Positions 1 to 6,289 of a stretch of DNA of 12,588 nt are shown here, in pieces. A program made the position numbers and the translations under genes. Below the pieces are notes generated by a model, which was given only the letters and a program-made list of their open reading frames with translations, was not told the origin of the DNA and did not search any database. Origin of the DNA: JACQAI01 sp035507915 (GTDB lineage: Bacteria > Pseudomonadota > Alphaproteobacteria > Elsterales > Elsteraceae). How positions within the stretch are numbered: position 1 is the first letter of the stretch; the number at the start of each line of letters is the position of its first letter. The stretch lies in NCBI GenBank assembly GCA_035507915.1, contig DATJNS010000004.1, forward strand, positions 1 through 12,588. The letters are read 5' to 3'.

Positions 1-4
1 CCAG

Positions 5-313
5 ATGCGCAACCGCGCCCAGACGATCGGCCGACGCGAGCTGCCGCGCGGCCGCGTCGTGATGGCGGCGGAGCTCTATCTGGAGCAGCTCATTCAGGCG
101 TTCGGCGAGATCGACACGTTGGATCTCGCGCCGACGGTGGCAGGCGACATGATCGTCTACGAGATGGTCGTGCCCATCGCGGGCGCGCTGCTCGATGACG
201 CGACCGCGTTGGTCGCGCGCGAGGGCGAGGTGCACGAGGCGGTCGAACGCGTCGCGCCCTGGCTGGTCGGGGTGGTGGCGCTGCGCTACGTCGCGGCGGA
301 GGCGTCGCCGTGA
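5..313 (+). CDS. Unidentified small protein, possibly 5'-incomplete
   Basis: The reading frame is open from the window edge, so the gene may begin upstream; the first ATG in view is at 5, giving 102 residues. A second ATG at 62 (Met20) would remove an Arg-rich lead-in and begin just before the more regular sequence AAELYLEQLIQAF, so the true start is uncertain. The protein is mostly helical in appearance, rich in Ala, Val and Glu, with no signal peptide, no membrane segment, and no catalytic motif that I recognise. In particular I do not see the GSxARG...D-x-D signature of a nucleotidyltransferase. Its TGA stop (311-313) overlaps the GTG start of the next gene, so the two are very likely co-translated and may act together. 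It is probably a real gene because of that coupling, but its function is unknown. Confidence 0.55.
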   Translation: MRNRAQTIGRRELPRGRVVMAAELYLEQLIQAFGEIDTLDLAPTVAGDMIVYEMVVPIAGALLDDATALVAREGEVHEAVERVAPWLVGVVALRYVAAEASP

Positions 314-672
314 AGCCCGACGCGCTGTTGGCGTTCGCCCATACGCTCGCCGCAGGTCCGACCGCCGACGAGCCGCACTGGCGCGAAGCCGTGATCGTCG
401 CGCATCGCGCGGTCCACCATCTGGTGGCCGCGCATCTCGGGCTCGACCCGGCGACCTTCGCCGGCACGCCGCGCGCGGTTCGCGAGGCGCTGGCGATGAT
501 CGATCCGACACTGGCGCCGACGTTCATCCGGGTCGCCCGGCGGCACTTCACCACCAACTGGATCGCCGCCGAGCGCGCCGCCCAATCGGCGACGCCGGTC
601 GGCCCGCGCGACGCCGCGCTGGCGCTCGCCTATGCCGACGCGGTGCTCGCGGCACGCGCCGCGGCGAATTGA
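310..672 (+). CDS. Small hypothetical protein, weakly HEPN-like
   Basis: A 120-residue soluble, helix-rich protein starts at GTG 310, four bases inside the preceding gene (GTGA overlap), which implies translational coupling. Residues 23-45 (HWREAVIVAHRAVHHLVAAH) and the later R74-x4-H79 (RVARRH), followed by an amphipathic C-terminal helix, recall the helical layout and the R-x4-6-H motif of HEPN-domain proteins. HEPN proteins are often encoded beside a small partner gene. The resemblance is only a visual motif match: the spacing is approximate, the usual Tyr/ADY tail is not seen, and the upstream neighbour lacks a nucleotidyltransferase signature. It could equally be an unrelated four-helix protein. 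The gene ends 155 bases before the convergent pntB, and the gap holds the inverted repeat at 707-800. Confidence 0.6.
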   Translation: MKPDALLAFAHTLAAGPTADEPHWREAVIVAHRAVHHLVAAHLGLDPATFAGTPRAVREALAMIDPTLAPTFIRVARRHFTTNWIAAERAAQSATPVGPRDAALALAYADAVLAARAAAN

Positions 673-706
673 GCGACAGAGAAGAAACCGGTCTCCGCGA
701 TCAAGA

Positions 707-800
707 CCGTGATGCTCGGCCTTGTGCCGAGCATCCACGACTTTCGTCAACCGTGACGGGAGAAAGGCGTGGATCCTCGGCACAGGGCCGAGGATGACGG
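707..800. repeat. Large inverted repeat with self-complementary arms
   Basis: Two 33-base arms (707-739 and 768-800) are inverted copies with 29 of 33 positions matching, separated by a 28-base spacer. Each arm also folds on its own. In the left arm atgctcggc pairs perfectly with gccgagcat around a 5-base loop, and in the right arm atcctcggc pairs with gccgaggat around a 5-base loop. It lies between the convergent ends of the gene at 310-672 and pntB (stop at 828). That placement fits a bidirectional terminator or mRNA-end stabiliser, but no T-run follows on either strand. The motif (gatgctcgg...cgaggatgac) resembles a dispersed palindromic repeat seen in alphaproteobacterial intergenic regions; that comparison is from memory. 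It is unlikely to code. Confidence 0.85.
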
Positions 801-827
801 CATGGAAGGTCGAGAAGGCGTGCTCTA

Positions 828-2219
828 CTAGTTCAGCGCGCCGACGAGCTCTTCGGTGACCTTCTTGGCGTCGCCGAACAGCATCATGGTGTTGTCGCGG
901 AAGAACAGCTCGTTGTCGACGCCGGCATAGCCGGTCGCCATCGAGCGCTTGATGAACAGCACGGTCTTGGCGCGCTCGACGTCGAGGATCGGCATGCCGT
1001 AGATCGGGCTTTGCGGGTCGGTCTTGGCGGCCGGGTTGGTGACGTCGTTGGCGCCGATCACGAACGCGACGTCGGTGGTCGGAAAGTCGCGGTTGATCTC
1101 GTCGAGCTCGAGCACCTCGTCGTAGGGCACGTTGGCCTCGGCGAGCAGCACGTTCATGTGGCCGGGCATGCGGCCGGCGACCGGATGGATCGCGTAGCGC
1201 ACCGACACGCCCTCTTCCTTGAGCTTGTCGGCCATCTCGCGCAGCGCGTGCTGCGCCTGGGCCACCGCCATGCCGTAGCCCGGCACGATGATGACCGAGC
1301 GCGCGTTCTTCATGATGAAGGCGGCGTCCTCGGCGCTGCCCGCCTTGACCGCGCGGTCGCCGCGCCCGCCGGCCGCCGCCGCGCCGCCCTCGGTGCCGAA
1401 GCCGCCCAGGATGACGTTGAAGATCGAGCGGTTCATCCCCTTGCACATGATGTAGCTGAGGATGGCGCCCGACGAGCCGACCAGCGCGCCGGTGACGATC
1501 AGGAGGTTGTTCTCGAGCGTGAAGCCGATCCCGGAGGCCGCCCAGCCCGAGTAGGAGTTCAGCATCGAGATCACGACCGGCATGTCGGCGCCGCCGATCG
1601 GCACGATCAGGAGAAAGCCGACCAGGAAGGCGAGCAGCGCCAGGAGCACGAAAGCGATCGGCGCCTGGTCGGCGACGAACCAGACACCGAGCCCGAGGAT
1701 GGCGAGCCCGATCGCGGCGTTGAGGAGATGCTGGCCCGGGAAGGTCAGCGGCGCGCCACTGACCAAGCCCTGCAGCTTGGCGAACGCGACCACCGAGCCC
1801 GTGAAGGTGACGGCGCCGATCGCCAGGCCGATCGACATCTCGATCAGGCTCTGGGTCCGGATGTTGCCGACCGTGCCGATGCCGTACTCGGCGGGCGCCG
1901 AGAACGCCGCCGCGGCGACGCACACCGCGGCGAGGCCGACCAGCGAGTGGAACGCCGCGACCAGCTGGGGCAGCGCGGTCATCTGGATCTTCCAGGCGAT
2001 GAAGGTGCCGATCGCCGCCCCGACCACGATCGCGCCGACGATCGCCGCGAAGCTCATCACCTGGGGCGAGGCGAGCGTGGTCGCGATCGCGATCACCATG
2101 CCCGCCATGGCGAACAGGTTGCCGCGGCGCGCCGTTTCGGGCGACGACAGGCCGCGCAACGCCAGGATGAAGAGCACCGAGGCGAGCAGATAGGCGAGCG
2201 CCGCGCCGTTGGCGCTCAC
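828..2219 (-). CDS. pntB: NAD(P) transhydrogenase subunit beta (PntB)
   Basis: This 463-residue protein matches the usual length of PntB, the subunit that carries the membrane proton channel and the NADP(H)-binding domain III. Residues 1 to about 265 hold eight or nine hydrophobic helices. Conserved membrane residues are visible: His91 in VAAFHSLVGLA, Asp212 in GGADMPVV and Asn221 in SMLNSYSGW. These correspond to E. coli residues implicated in proton transfer. After a Gly/Ala-rich linker (about 272-290) comes domain III, with GYGMAVAQAQ at 314-323, HPVAGRMPGHMNVLLAEA at 345-362, IGANDVTNPAA at 388-398 and the NADP-phosphate-binding KRS at 424-426. The GTG start (2217-2219) overlaps the pntAB TGA stop as GTGA, so it is translationally coupled. 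It assembles with PntAA and PntAB to reduce NADP with NADH, driven by proton entry. Confidence 0.97.
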   Translation of the reverse strand: MSANGAALAYLLASVLFILALRGLSSPETARRGNLFAMAGMVIAIATTLASPQVMSFAAIVGAIVVGAAIGTFIAWKIQMTALPQLVAAFHSLVGLAAVCVAAAAFSAPAEYGIGTVGNIRTQSLIEMSIGLAIGAVTFTGSVVAFAKLQGLVSGAPLTFPGQHLLNAAIGLAILGLGVWFVADQAPIAFVLLALLAFLVGFLLIVPIGGADMPVVISMLNSYSGWAASGIGFTLENNLLIVTGALVGSSGAILSYIMCKGMNRSIFNVILGGFGTEGGAAAAGGRGDRAVKAGSAEDAAFIMKNARSVIIVPGYGMAVAQAQHALREMADKLKEEGVSVRYAIHPVAGRMPGHMNVLLAEANVPYDEVLELDEINRDFPTTDVAFVIGANDVTNPAAKTDPQSPIYGMPILDVERAKTVLFIKRSMATGYAGVDNELFFRDNTMMLFGDAKKVTEELVGALN

Positions 2220-2650
2220 GAGCCGGCTCCCGGGGCGCCGGCTTTCTTCTTCTTGAACATCTGGAGCATGCGCTGGGTGACGATGAAGCCGCCGAAGATG
2301 TTGACGCTGGCGAGCGCCACCGCGACGAAGCCCATCGCCTTGGAGAAATCGAACTTGGCGGGACCGGCCGCGATCAGCGCGCCGACGATGATCACGCTCG
2401 AGATCGCGTTGGTGACCGCCATCAACGGCGAGTGCAGGGCCGGCGTGACGCGCCAGACCACGTAGTAGCCGATGAAGCAGGCGAGCACGAACACGGTGAG
2501 GCCCATCACCGCCGGATCGAGGTGCACGGTCGCCGCGCCCTGCGCCGCGATCATCTTGGAGTTCAGCGCGAGCGCCTGCGCCTCCTCGGCCAGCTGGCGC
2601 GCGCGGTCGGACAGCGCCGTCGCCGACTGGACCAGCTCGTTCGGGGTCAT
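2216..2650 (-). CDS. pntAB: NAD(P) transhydrogenase subunit alpha part 2 (PntAB)
   Basis: This 144-residue membrane subunit corresponds to the C-terminal membrane part of E. coli PntA. In the alphaproteobacterial arrangement it is encoded separately from the NAD-binding domain. It starts with a charged helical segment (1-40), followed by three hydrophobic helices at about 49-66, 78-96 and 105-124, and a Lys-rich cytoplasmic tail (KKKK at 133-136). The family signature WRVTPALHSPLMAVTNAIS is at 66-84. The ATG at 2648-2650 is preceded by a good Shine-Dalgarno sequence that overlaps the pntAA stop codon, and the gene ends in a GTGA overlap with pntB. All three genes are therefore tightly packed in one transcript. 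Confidence 0.96.
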   Translation of the reverse strand: MTPNELVQSATALSDRARQLAEEAQALALNSKMIAAQGAATVHLDPAVMGLTVFVLACFIGYYVVWRVTPALHSPLMAVTNAISSVIIVGALIAAGPAKFDFSKAMGFVAVALASVNIFGGFIVTQRMLQMFKKKKAGAPGAGS

Positions 2651-2659
2651 GCGGGGCGT

Positions 2660-2664
2660 CTCCT
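2660..2664 (-). promoter_or_regulatory. pntAB ribosome binding site overlapping the pntAA stop codon
   Basis: On the minus strand the sequence reads AGGAG nine bases before the pntAB ATG, and its first two bases are also the last two of the pntAA TAG stop (2663-2665). A ribosome ending on pntAA would cover this site. This is consistent with coupled translation holding the two alpha parts at matched levels. Confidence 0.7.
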
Positions 2665-3853
2665 AGGCGGCCGACGGCGTCGCCGCGGCGGCGGGGCGCG
2701 CGGCCGCGCCGCCGAACTGCTCGTGCACGACCGCGCCGCCGATGGTCAGCAGGGTCGCCTTGACGATCTCATCGGTGCGGTCGAGCTTGAGCTGCTTGGT
2801 CTCCTTGTCGACCAGCGGCGTCAGGAACGCGAGCAGGTTGCGCGCGTAGAGGCTGCTGGCGTCGACCGCGATGCGGCTCGGCACGTTGGCGTGCGCGACG
2901 ATGCGCACGCCGTGACGGGTCACCACCTGGCCGTGCTCGGAGAGCTCGCAGTTGCCGCCCTGCTCGGCAGCGAGATCGACGATCACCGAGCCGGGCTTCA
3001 TGTCGCGCACCATCGCCTCGGTGATCAGGCGCGGCGCCGGCCGGCCCGGGATCAACGCGGTACAGATCGCGACGTCCTGCTTCTTCAGCGCCTCGTGAAT
3101 CTTGTCGGCCTGGCGGCGACGGTAGTCCTCGTTCATCTCGCGGGCGTAGCCGCCGGCCGTCTCGGCCTCGCGCGCCGCCGCGGCGTCGACCTCGATGAAG
3201 CTGGCGCCCAGCGACTCGACCTGCTCCTTGGCGGCGGCGCGCACGTCGAACGCCGACACGATGGCGCCGAGGCGGCGTGCGGTCGCGATCGCCTGCAGCC
3301 CGGCGACGCCGGCGCCGAGCACGAGCACGCGCGCCGGCGCGATGGTGCCCGCCGCCGTCATCATCATCGGGAACGCGCGGCCGAACTCGGTGGCGGCGTC
3401 GAGCACCGCCTTGTAGCCCGCCAGATTGGCCTGGCTCGACAGCACGTCCATCGATTGCGCGCGCGTGATGCGCGGCACCAGCTCCATCGACAGGCTGGTG
3501 AGCCCGGCCGCGGCGTAGCGCTGCAGGTGGTCGCCCGCAAAAGGCGCGAGCAGGCCGATCAGCACGGTGCCGGGCTTGAGCAGCGCGACCTCGTCCGGCC
3601 CGCCCGCCTCGCCGGCGCCGAGCGGCCGCTGCACCTTGAGGACGACGTCGGCGCCGACGAGCGCCGCGGCGGCGTCGGCCGCCACGCTGGCGCCGGCGTC
3701 GCGATAGGCTTGGTCGGTGAACGCCGCACCGGCGCCGGCGCCGGCCTCGAGCGTGACCTGCCAGCCCAGCGCGACCATCTTCTTGACCGTGTCGGGCGAT
3801 GCCGCGACGCGCGCCTCGGCCGGCCGGCGCTCCTTCAGAACTGCAATTTTCAC
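2663..3853 (-). CDS. pntAA: NAD(P) transhydrogenase subunit alpha part 1 (PntAA)
   Basis: This 396-residue soluble, cytoplasmic NAD(H)-binding domain I of the proton-translocating transhydrogenase is close to the length of the separately encoded domain I known from Rhodospirillum rubrum. The N-terminal half belongs to the alanine dehydrogenase/PNT fold (MKIAVLKERR..EARVAASP). The signature RAQSMDVLSSQANLAGYKAV at 131-150 includes Gln133 and Asp136, which with Arg128 match the known Arg-Gln-Asp hydride-transfer loop. The Rossmann motif VLGAGVAGLQAI (Gly180, Gly182, Gly185) is followed by Asp203 in AFDVR, expected to bind the NAD ribose. The mobile loop YRRRQADKIHEALKKQD is present. The Ala/Pro-rich C-terminal tail is the usual tether to the membrane parts. 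Translation starts at GTG (3851-3853), with a GAGGAG about a dozen bases upstream, which is rather distant. Confidence 0.96.
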   Translation of the reverse strand: MKIAVLKERRPAEARVAASPDTVKKMVALGWQVTLEAGAGAGAAFTDQAYRDAGASVAADAAAALVGADVVLKVQRPLGAGEAGGPDEVALLKPGTVLIGLLAPFAGDHLQRYAAAGLTSLSMELVPRITRAQSMDVLSSQANLAGYKAVLDAATEFGRAFPMMMTAAGTIAPARVLVLGAGVAGLQAIATARRLGAIVSAFDVRAAAKEQVESLGASFIEVDAAAAREAETAGGYAREMNEDYRRRQADKIHEALKKQDVAICTALIPGRPAPRLITEAMVRDMKPGSVIVDLAAEQGGNCELSEHGQVVTRHGVRIVAHANVPSRIAVDASSLYARNLLAFLTPLVDKETKQLKLDRTDEIVKATLLTIGGAVVHEQFGGAAARPAAAATPSAA

Positions 3854-3884
3854 GGTGCGGCCCGCGCTCCTCGTGGACGACGGT

Positions 3885-3900
3885 GGCCTGGGATCAGGCC
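3885..3900 (-). promoter_or_regulatory. Small hairpin in the pntAA leader
   Basis: The 155-base gap upstream of pntAA (3854-4008) contains a perfect 6-bp stem with a 4-base loop, read on the minus strand as GGCCTG-ATCC-CAGGCC. It lies about 30-47 bases before the GTG start. It would fold in the transcript if transcription begins further upstream. No clear -35/-10 pair or riboswitch-like structure is visible in the rest of the gap, which presumably holds the pnt promoter. The hairpin could be incidental in GC-rich DNA. Confidence 0.25.
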
Positions 3901-4008
3901 CAGCGACATAGCCAGTCAGCCGCCTTTATTCAAGCCGGAAACCGTCGCGGCAGGCCCGTGCAATACGCATTCCACGGACGAGGATTCGACGGGCCGGCCG
4001 GGGTTTCC

Positions 4009-4602
4009 CTACGGGCAGTACTTGCCGAAGCGGTCGGACGGGTGCGCGCGCTCGGGCTGCCAGCTCTGCGCCAACGCCCGCAGCTCGTCCTCTTCGGCGA
4101 CCTTGATCTTCTCCTCGGCCGCCTGCTGCATGCCGTTGATGCCGTACTCCTCGCGCAGCGTGCCGTTGAGGTCGCGCCCGGCGATCTCGGCCCACAGCCA
4201 CTCGCGCGCCGGGCTGGCCGGGAAGCCCTTCTTGCCGTCGGCATACATCAGCGCCAGCCGGATCTGCGCGTTGCGGTCGCCGCGCTCGGCCGCCAGGCAG
4301 ACGATGCGCGCCGCCACCGTGAGATCCTCGGGCACCACGCGACCCATCGTGTAATAGCGCGCCAGCCAGTCGTAGCCGGTGTTCTCGCCGGCCAGCGCCA
4401 GCACCAAGGCCTCGTTGAACGCGAGCTGATAGTCCTTGTGGTTCTCGGCATCGACGATCGCGCGCGTGTAGTCCTTCCACATGATCGCGCCCGCCGGCCC
4501 GAGCCCGGCCAGGAGCAGCACGACCAACAGCGGGACGAGCCGGATCGCGCGGCGGCTCCGGCGGAAGCGACGGCGGCGGGACCGACGGAACAGGCGCATC
4601 AT
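4009..4602 (-). CDS. Membrane-anchored Sel1-repeat-like protein
   Basis: A 197-residue protein starts at the first of two adjacent ATG codons (4600-4602). The frame stays open further upstream, but that part does not look like protein. Residues 1-21 are extraordinarily basic, with 12 arginines, followed by one hydrophobic helix at about 20-40. The rest is therefore probably exported or facing the periplasm on a single anchor. Residues about 58-140 read as two degenerate Sel1 (TPR-like) repeats: YQLAFNEALVLALAGENTG, then LAAERGDRNAQIRLALMYADG. Sel1 repeats mediate protein-protein contacts and have no enzymatic role. The C-terminal part (150-180) is charged and helical. The gene lies 155 bases upstream of pntAA on the same strand and is divergent from the two-helix membrane protein at 4708. 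The partner is unknown. Confidence 0.8.
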   Translation of the reverse strand: MMRLFRRSRRRRFRRSRRAIRLVPLLVVLLLAGLGPAGAIMWKDYTRAIVDAENHKDYQLAFNEALVLALAGENTGYDWLARYYTMGRVVPEDLTVAARIVCLAAERGDRNAQIRLALMYADGKKGFPASPAREWLWAEIAGRDLNGTLREEYGINGMQQAAEEKIKVAEEDELRALAQSWQPERAHPSDRFGKYCP

Positions 4603-4636
4603 CGGACTCGGCGAACGGTGGCGAATGGTCCAGCAT

Positions 4637-4648
4637 AGCCGATCGGCT
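4637..4648. promoter_or_regulatory. 12-bp perfect palindrome in a divergent promoter region
   Basis: The palindrome AGCCGATCGGCT is centred about 40 bases upstream of the Sel1-like gene and about 65 bases upstream of the small membrane-protein gene. An outer 8-bp inverted repeat (ACGGTGGC at 4615-4622 with its complement at 4681-4688) brackets it. Position and symmetry suit a dimeric regulator serving both genes, but no -10/-35 pairs are evident and no regulator is encoded nearby. Confidence 0.3.
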
Positions 4649-4707
4649 CCGGACGGGACGATACCCGGGGTCGCAGCCGGGCCACCGTCTGGTCCGTTGC
4701 CTCGAAC

Positions 4708-4962
4708 GTGAGCACCGTGAAACAGGCCCTCATCCTGCTTGCCGTGCTGGTGCCGCTGCTGATCGGCGCGACGGCATTCTGCCTGTGGAGCTGGAATGCC
4801 ATCGGCGACACGCCGATCGGCGTCCACGGCTACATCGCGCTCGGCCTCGGCGTGGTCGCGACCCTCGCGATCGGCGGCGGACTGATGTGGCTGGTGTTCT
4901 ACAGCGCCCGCCACGGCTACGACGAGCGCGCCGGCCGCGACCCGGGGCGCTCCGACGACTGA
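4708..4962 (+). CDS. Small two-helix inner-membrane protein
   Basis: An 84-residue protein starts at GTG 4708, with a second possible GTG at 4717 (Val4). It has two clear hydrophobic segments, about 6-28 and 41-65, joined by a short polar loop (NAIGDTPIGVHGY), and a charged C-terminal tail beginning SARHGYDERAGRD. This topology, with both ends probably cytoplasmic, resembles small uncharacterised membrane proteins of alphaproteobacteria. I know of no assigned function. The upstream region is shared with the divergent Sel1-like gene. The stop lies 12 bases from the convergent MFS gene stop, and the two stop codons form the ends of an imperfect 18-base palindrome (4960-4977). No strong Shine-Dalgarno sequence is visible, so the start is moderately certain. 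Confidence 0.75.
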   Translation: MSTVKQALILLAVLVPLLIGATAFCLWSWNAIGDTPIGVHGYIALGLGVVATLAIGGGLMWLVFYSARHGYDERAGRDPGRSDD

Positions 4963-4974
4963 GCCGGGCCGGCC

Positions 4975-6153
4975 TCAGCCCGCGCGGACCACGGCGGCCG
5001 GCGCGCTCGGGCGCAGCGCCAAGAGCGCGACGAGCGCGCTCAGGGTCAGACCGGACGACAGCACGAGCGCCCAGCGTGGCCCGGCGCCGTCGAGCACCAG
5101 CCCGAACAGGAGCGGGGCGCACGCCTGGGTGGCGCGCGCCGGCGCGCCCAGCAGGCCGTTGCGCCGGCCGTAACCCGCCGGCCCGAAGATCGCGAGCGGC
5201 AGGGTGCCGCGCGCGATCGTGAGCATGCCGTTGCCGGCGCCGTGCAGCAGCGCGAACGCCGCCGCCCCGACCGGTCCGCCGAGCGTGATCAGCGCGATCG
5301 CCCCGAACGGGTGGAGTGCGGTCGCGAGCCGCGCCGAGATCAGCGGGTGGGCGTGCCGCAGCAGGCCGAACTCGGCGATGCGCGCCGCGACTTGGGCCGG
5401 ACCGACCAATGCGGCCGCGGCGATCGCCGTGGCGGCGCCGGCGCCGGTCGCCTCGATCAGGCGCGGCAGGTGCGCCGCCATCGCGCCGGTGACGAACCAC
5501 GCGGCGGCGAAGATGAAGGCGAGCAGCGCCATGGCGCCGCGCGGCGCCGGCACGTCGTCGGCCGACGCGGACGCCGCCGGCGCCGGCGGCGGCGCCGCGG
5601 GGATCAGCCAGCCGTTGAGCGGCAGCGCGACCAGGAGATGGGCGGCAGCCCAGGCAAGGCAGGTGACGCGCCAACCGAACTCGGCGTCGAGCGTCGCGCT
5701 GATCGGCCAGCCGACCGTGCTGGCGAAGCCGGCGATCAGCGTGATGCCGGTGATCGGTCCGCGCGCCGTGCGGCCGTAGAGCCCGGCCAGGGTCGCGAAC
5801 GCGGCGTCGTACAGCCCGATCGCGATGCCGACGCCGAGCATCGCCCAGGCGAGCCCGAGCAGCGCCAGGCCATGGGCGAGCGCCAGCAGGACCAGGCCGG
5901 CGGCGAACACCAGGTTGGAGATCATCAGCATGCCGCGACCGCCGCGCTGGTCGATCGCGCGCCCGGCCGCCGGGCCGAGCGCCGCCGACAGCAGCAGGGC
6001 GGCCGAGAACACGCCGAACACCCAGTCCGTCGGGATGGCGAGGTCGCGCGCGATCGGCTCGGCCAGAATCGCGGGCAGGTAGTAGCTCGATGCCCAGGCG
6101 AGCGTCTGGGTGGTGCCCAGCGCGATGACGGTCGAGGTGCGCCCGAGCCTCAT
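4975..6153 (-). CDS. MFS family transporter
   Basis: A 392-residue polytopic inner-membrane protein with about twelve hydrophobic helices, typical in length for a major facilitator superfamily carrier. I chose the ATG at 6151-6153, which is preceded by AAGAGG at good spacing; the frame is open further upstream but is Arg-rich and not membrane-like there. Residues 64-73 (GRAIDQRGGR) form the MFS motif A between helices 2 and 3. A Pro/Ala-rich loop at about 203-225 separates the two six-helix halves. Substrate cannot be read from the sequence; export of a drug or metabolite is as plausible as import. The gene shares a 136-base divergent promoter region with the DUF3455 lipoprotein gene. Confidence 0.9.
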   Translation of the reverse strand: MRLGRTSTVIALGTTQTLAWASSYYLPAILAEPIARDLAIPTDWVFGVFSAALLLSAALGPAAGRAIDQRGGRGMLMISNLVFAAGLVLLALAHGLALLGLAWAMLGVGIAIGLYDAAFATLAGLYGRTARGPITGITLIAGFASTVGWPISATLDAEFGWRVTCLAWAAAHLLVALPLNGWLIPAAPPPAPAASASADDVPAPRGAMALLAFIFAAAWFVTGAMAAHLPRLIEATGAGAATAIAAAALVGPAQVAARIAEFGLLRHAHPLISARLATALHPFGAIALITLGGPVGAAAFALLHGAGNGMLTIARGTLPLAIFGPAGYGRRNGLLGAPARATQACAPLLFGLVLDGAGPRWALVLSSGLTLSALVALLALRPSAPAAVVRAG

Positions 6154-6169
6154 AGCTGCCTCTTGATCG

Positions 6170-6229
6170 ACGCCGAGTCTGGCCCACCCCGGGCGCCGCC
6201 GCAATGCCGCATGCCGCGTGACTCGGCGT
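6170..6229. promoter_or_regulatory. 10-bp inverted repeat between divergent MFS and DUF3455 genes
   Basis: ACGCCGAGTC (6170-6179) recurs as its exact complement GACTCGGCGT (6220-6229), with centres 50 bases apart. The left copy lies in the MFS leader just upstream of its ribosome binding site, and the right copy about 60 bases upstream of the DUF3455 ATG. A tandem ATGCCGC duplication (6204-6217) sits next to the right copy. The pair could be operator half-sites or looping sites. The core ACTCGGCG is fairly common elsewhere in this GC-rich window, so chance is not excluded. Confidence 0.3.
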
Positions 6230-6289
6230 GCCGACCTGCCGTTAAATGCCGGACGGTCGCGGCGGACCGGGCTTCCGAGGGAGGGGCGG

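Noticed and set aside
707..800. Classical rho-independent terminator for pntB
   Set aside because: The hairpins are strong, but no U-tract follows on either strand, so I list it as a repeat with possible terminator function only.
286..1923. Minus-strand reading frame of 545 codons crossing pntB, the inverted repeat and the small genes
   Set aside because: It is the +1/+2 shadow of PntB followed by repeat-derived sequence; the PntB frame is unambiguous.
1011..2465. Long plus-strand reading frame (484 codons) opposite pntB and pntAB
   Set aside because: Its translation is a run of Arg, Asp, His and Ala, typical of the antisense frame of a GC-rich gene, and the opposite strand encodes clear PntB and PntAB.
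2432..4354. Long plus-strand reading frame (640 codons) opposite pntAA and the Sel1-like gene
   Set aside because: Low-complexity basic/acidic translation with no domain; the minus strand carries recognisable proteins across the same span.
6218..6289. Earlier ATG for the DUF3455 gene
   Set aside because: It would add an Arg-rich lead that destroys the lipoprotein signal peptide and lacks a Shine-Dalgarno sequence.
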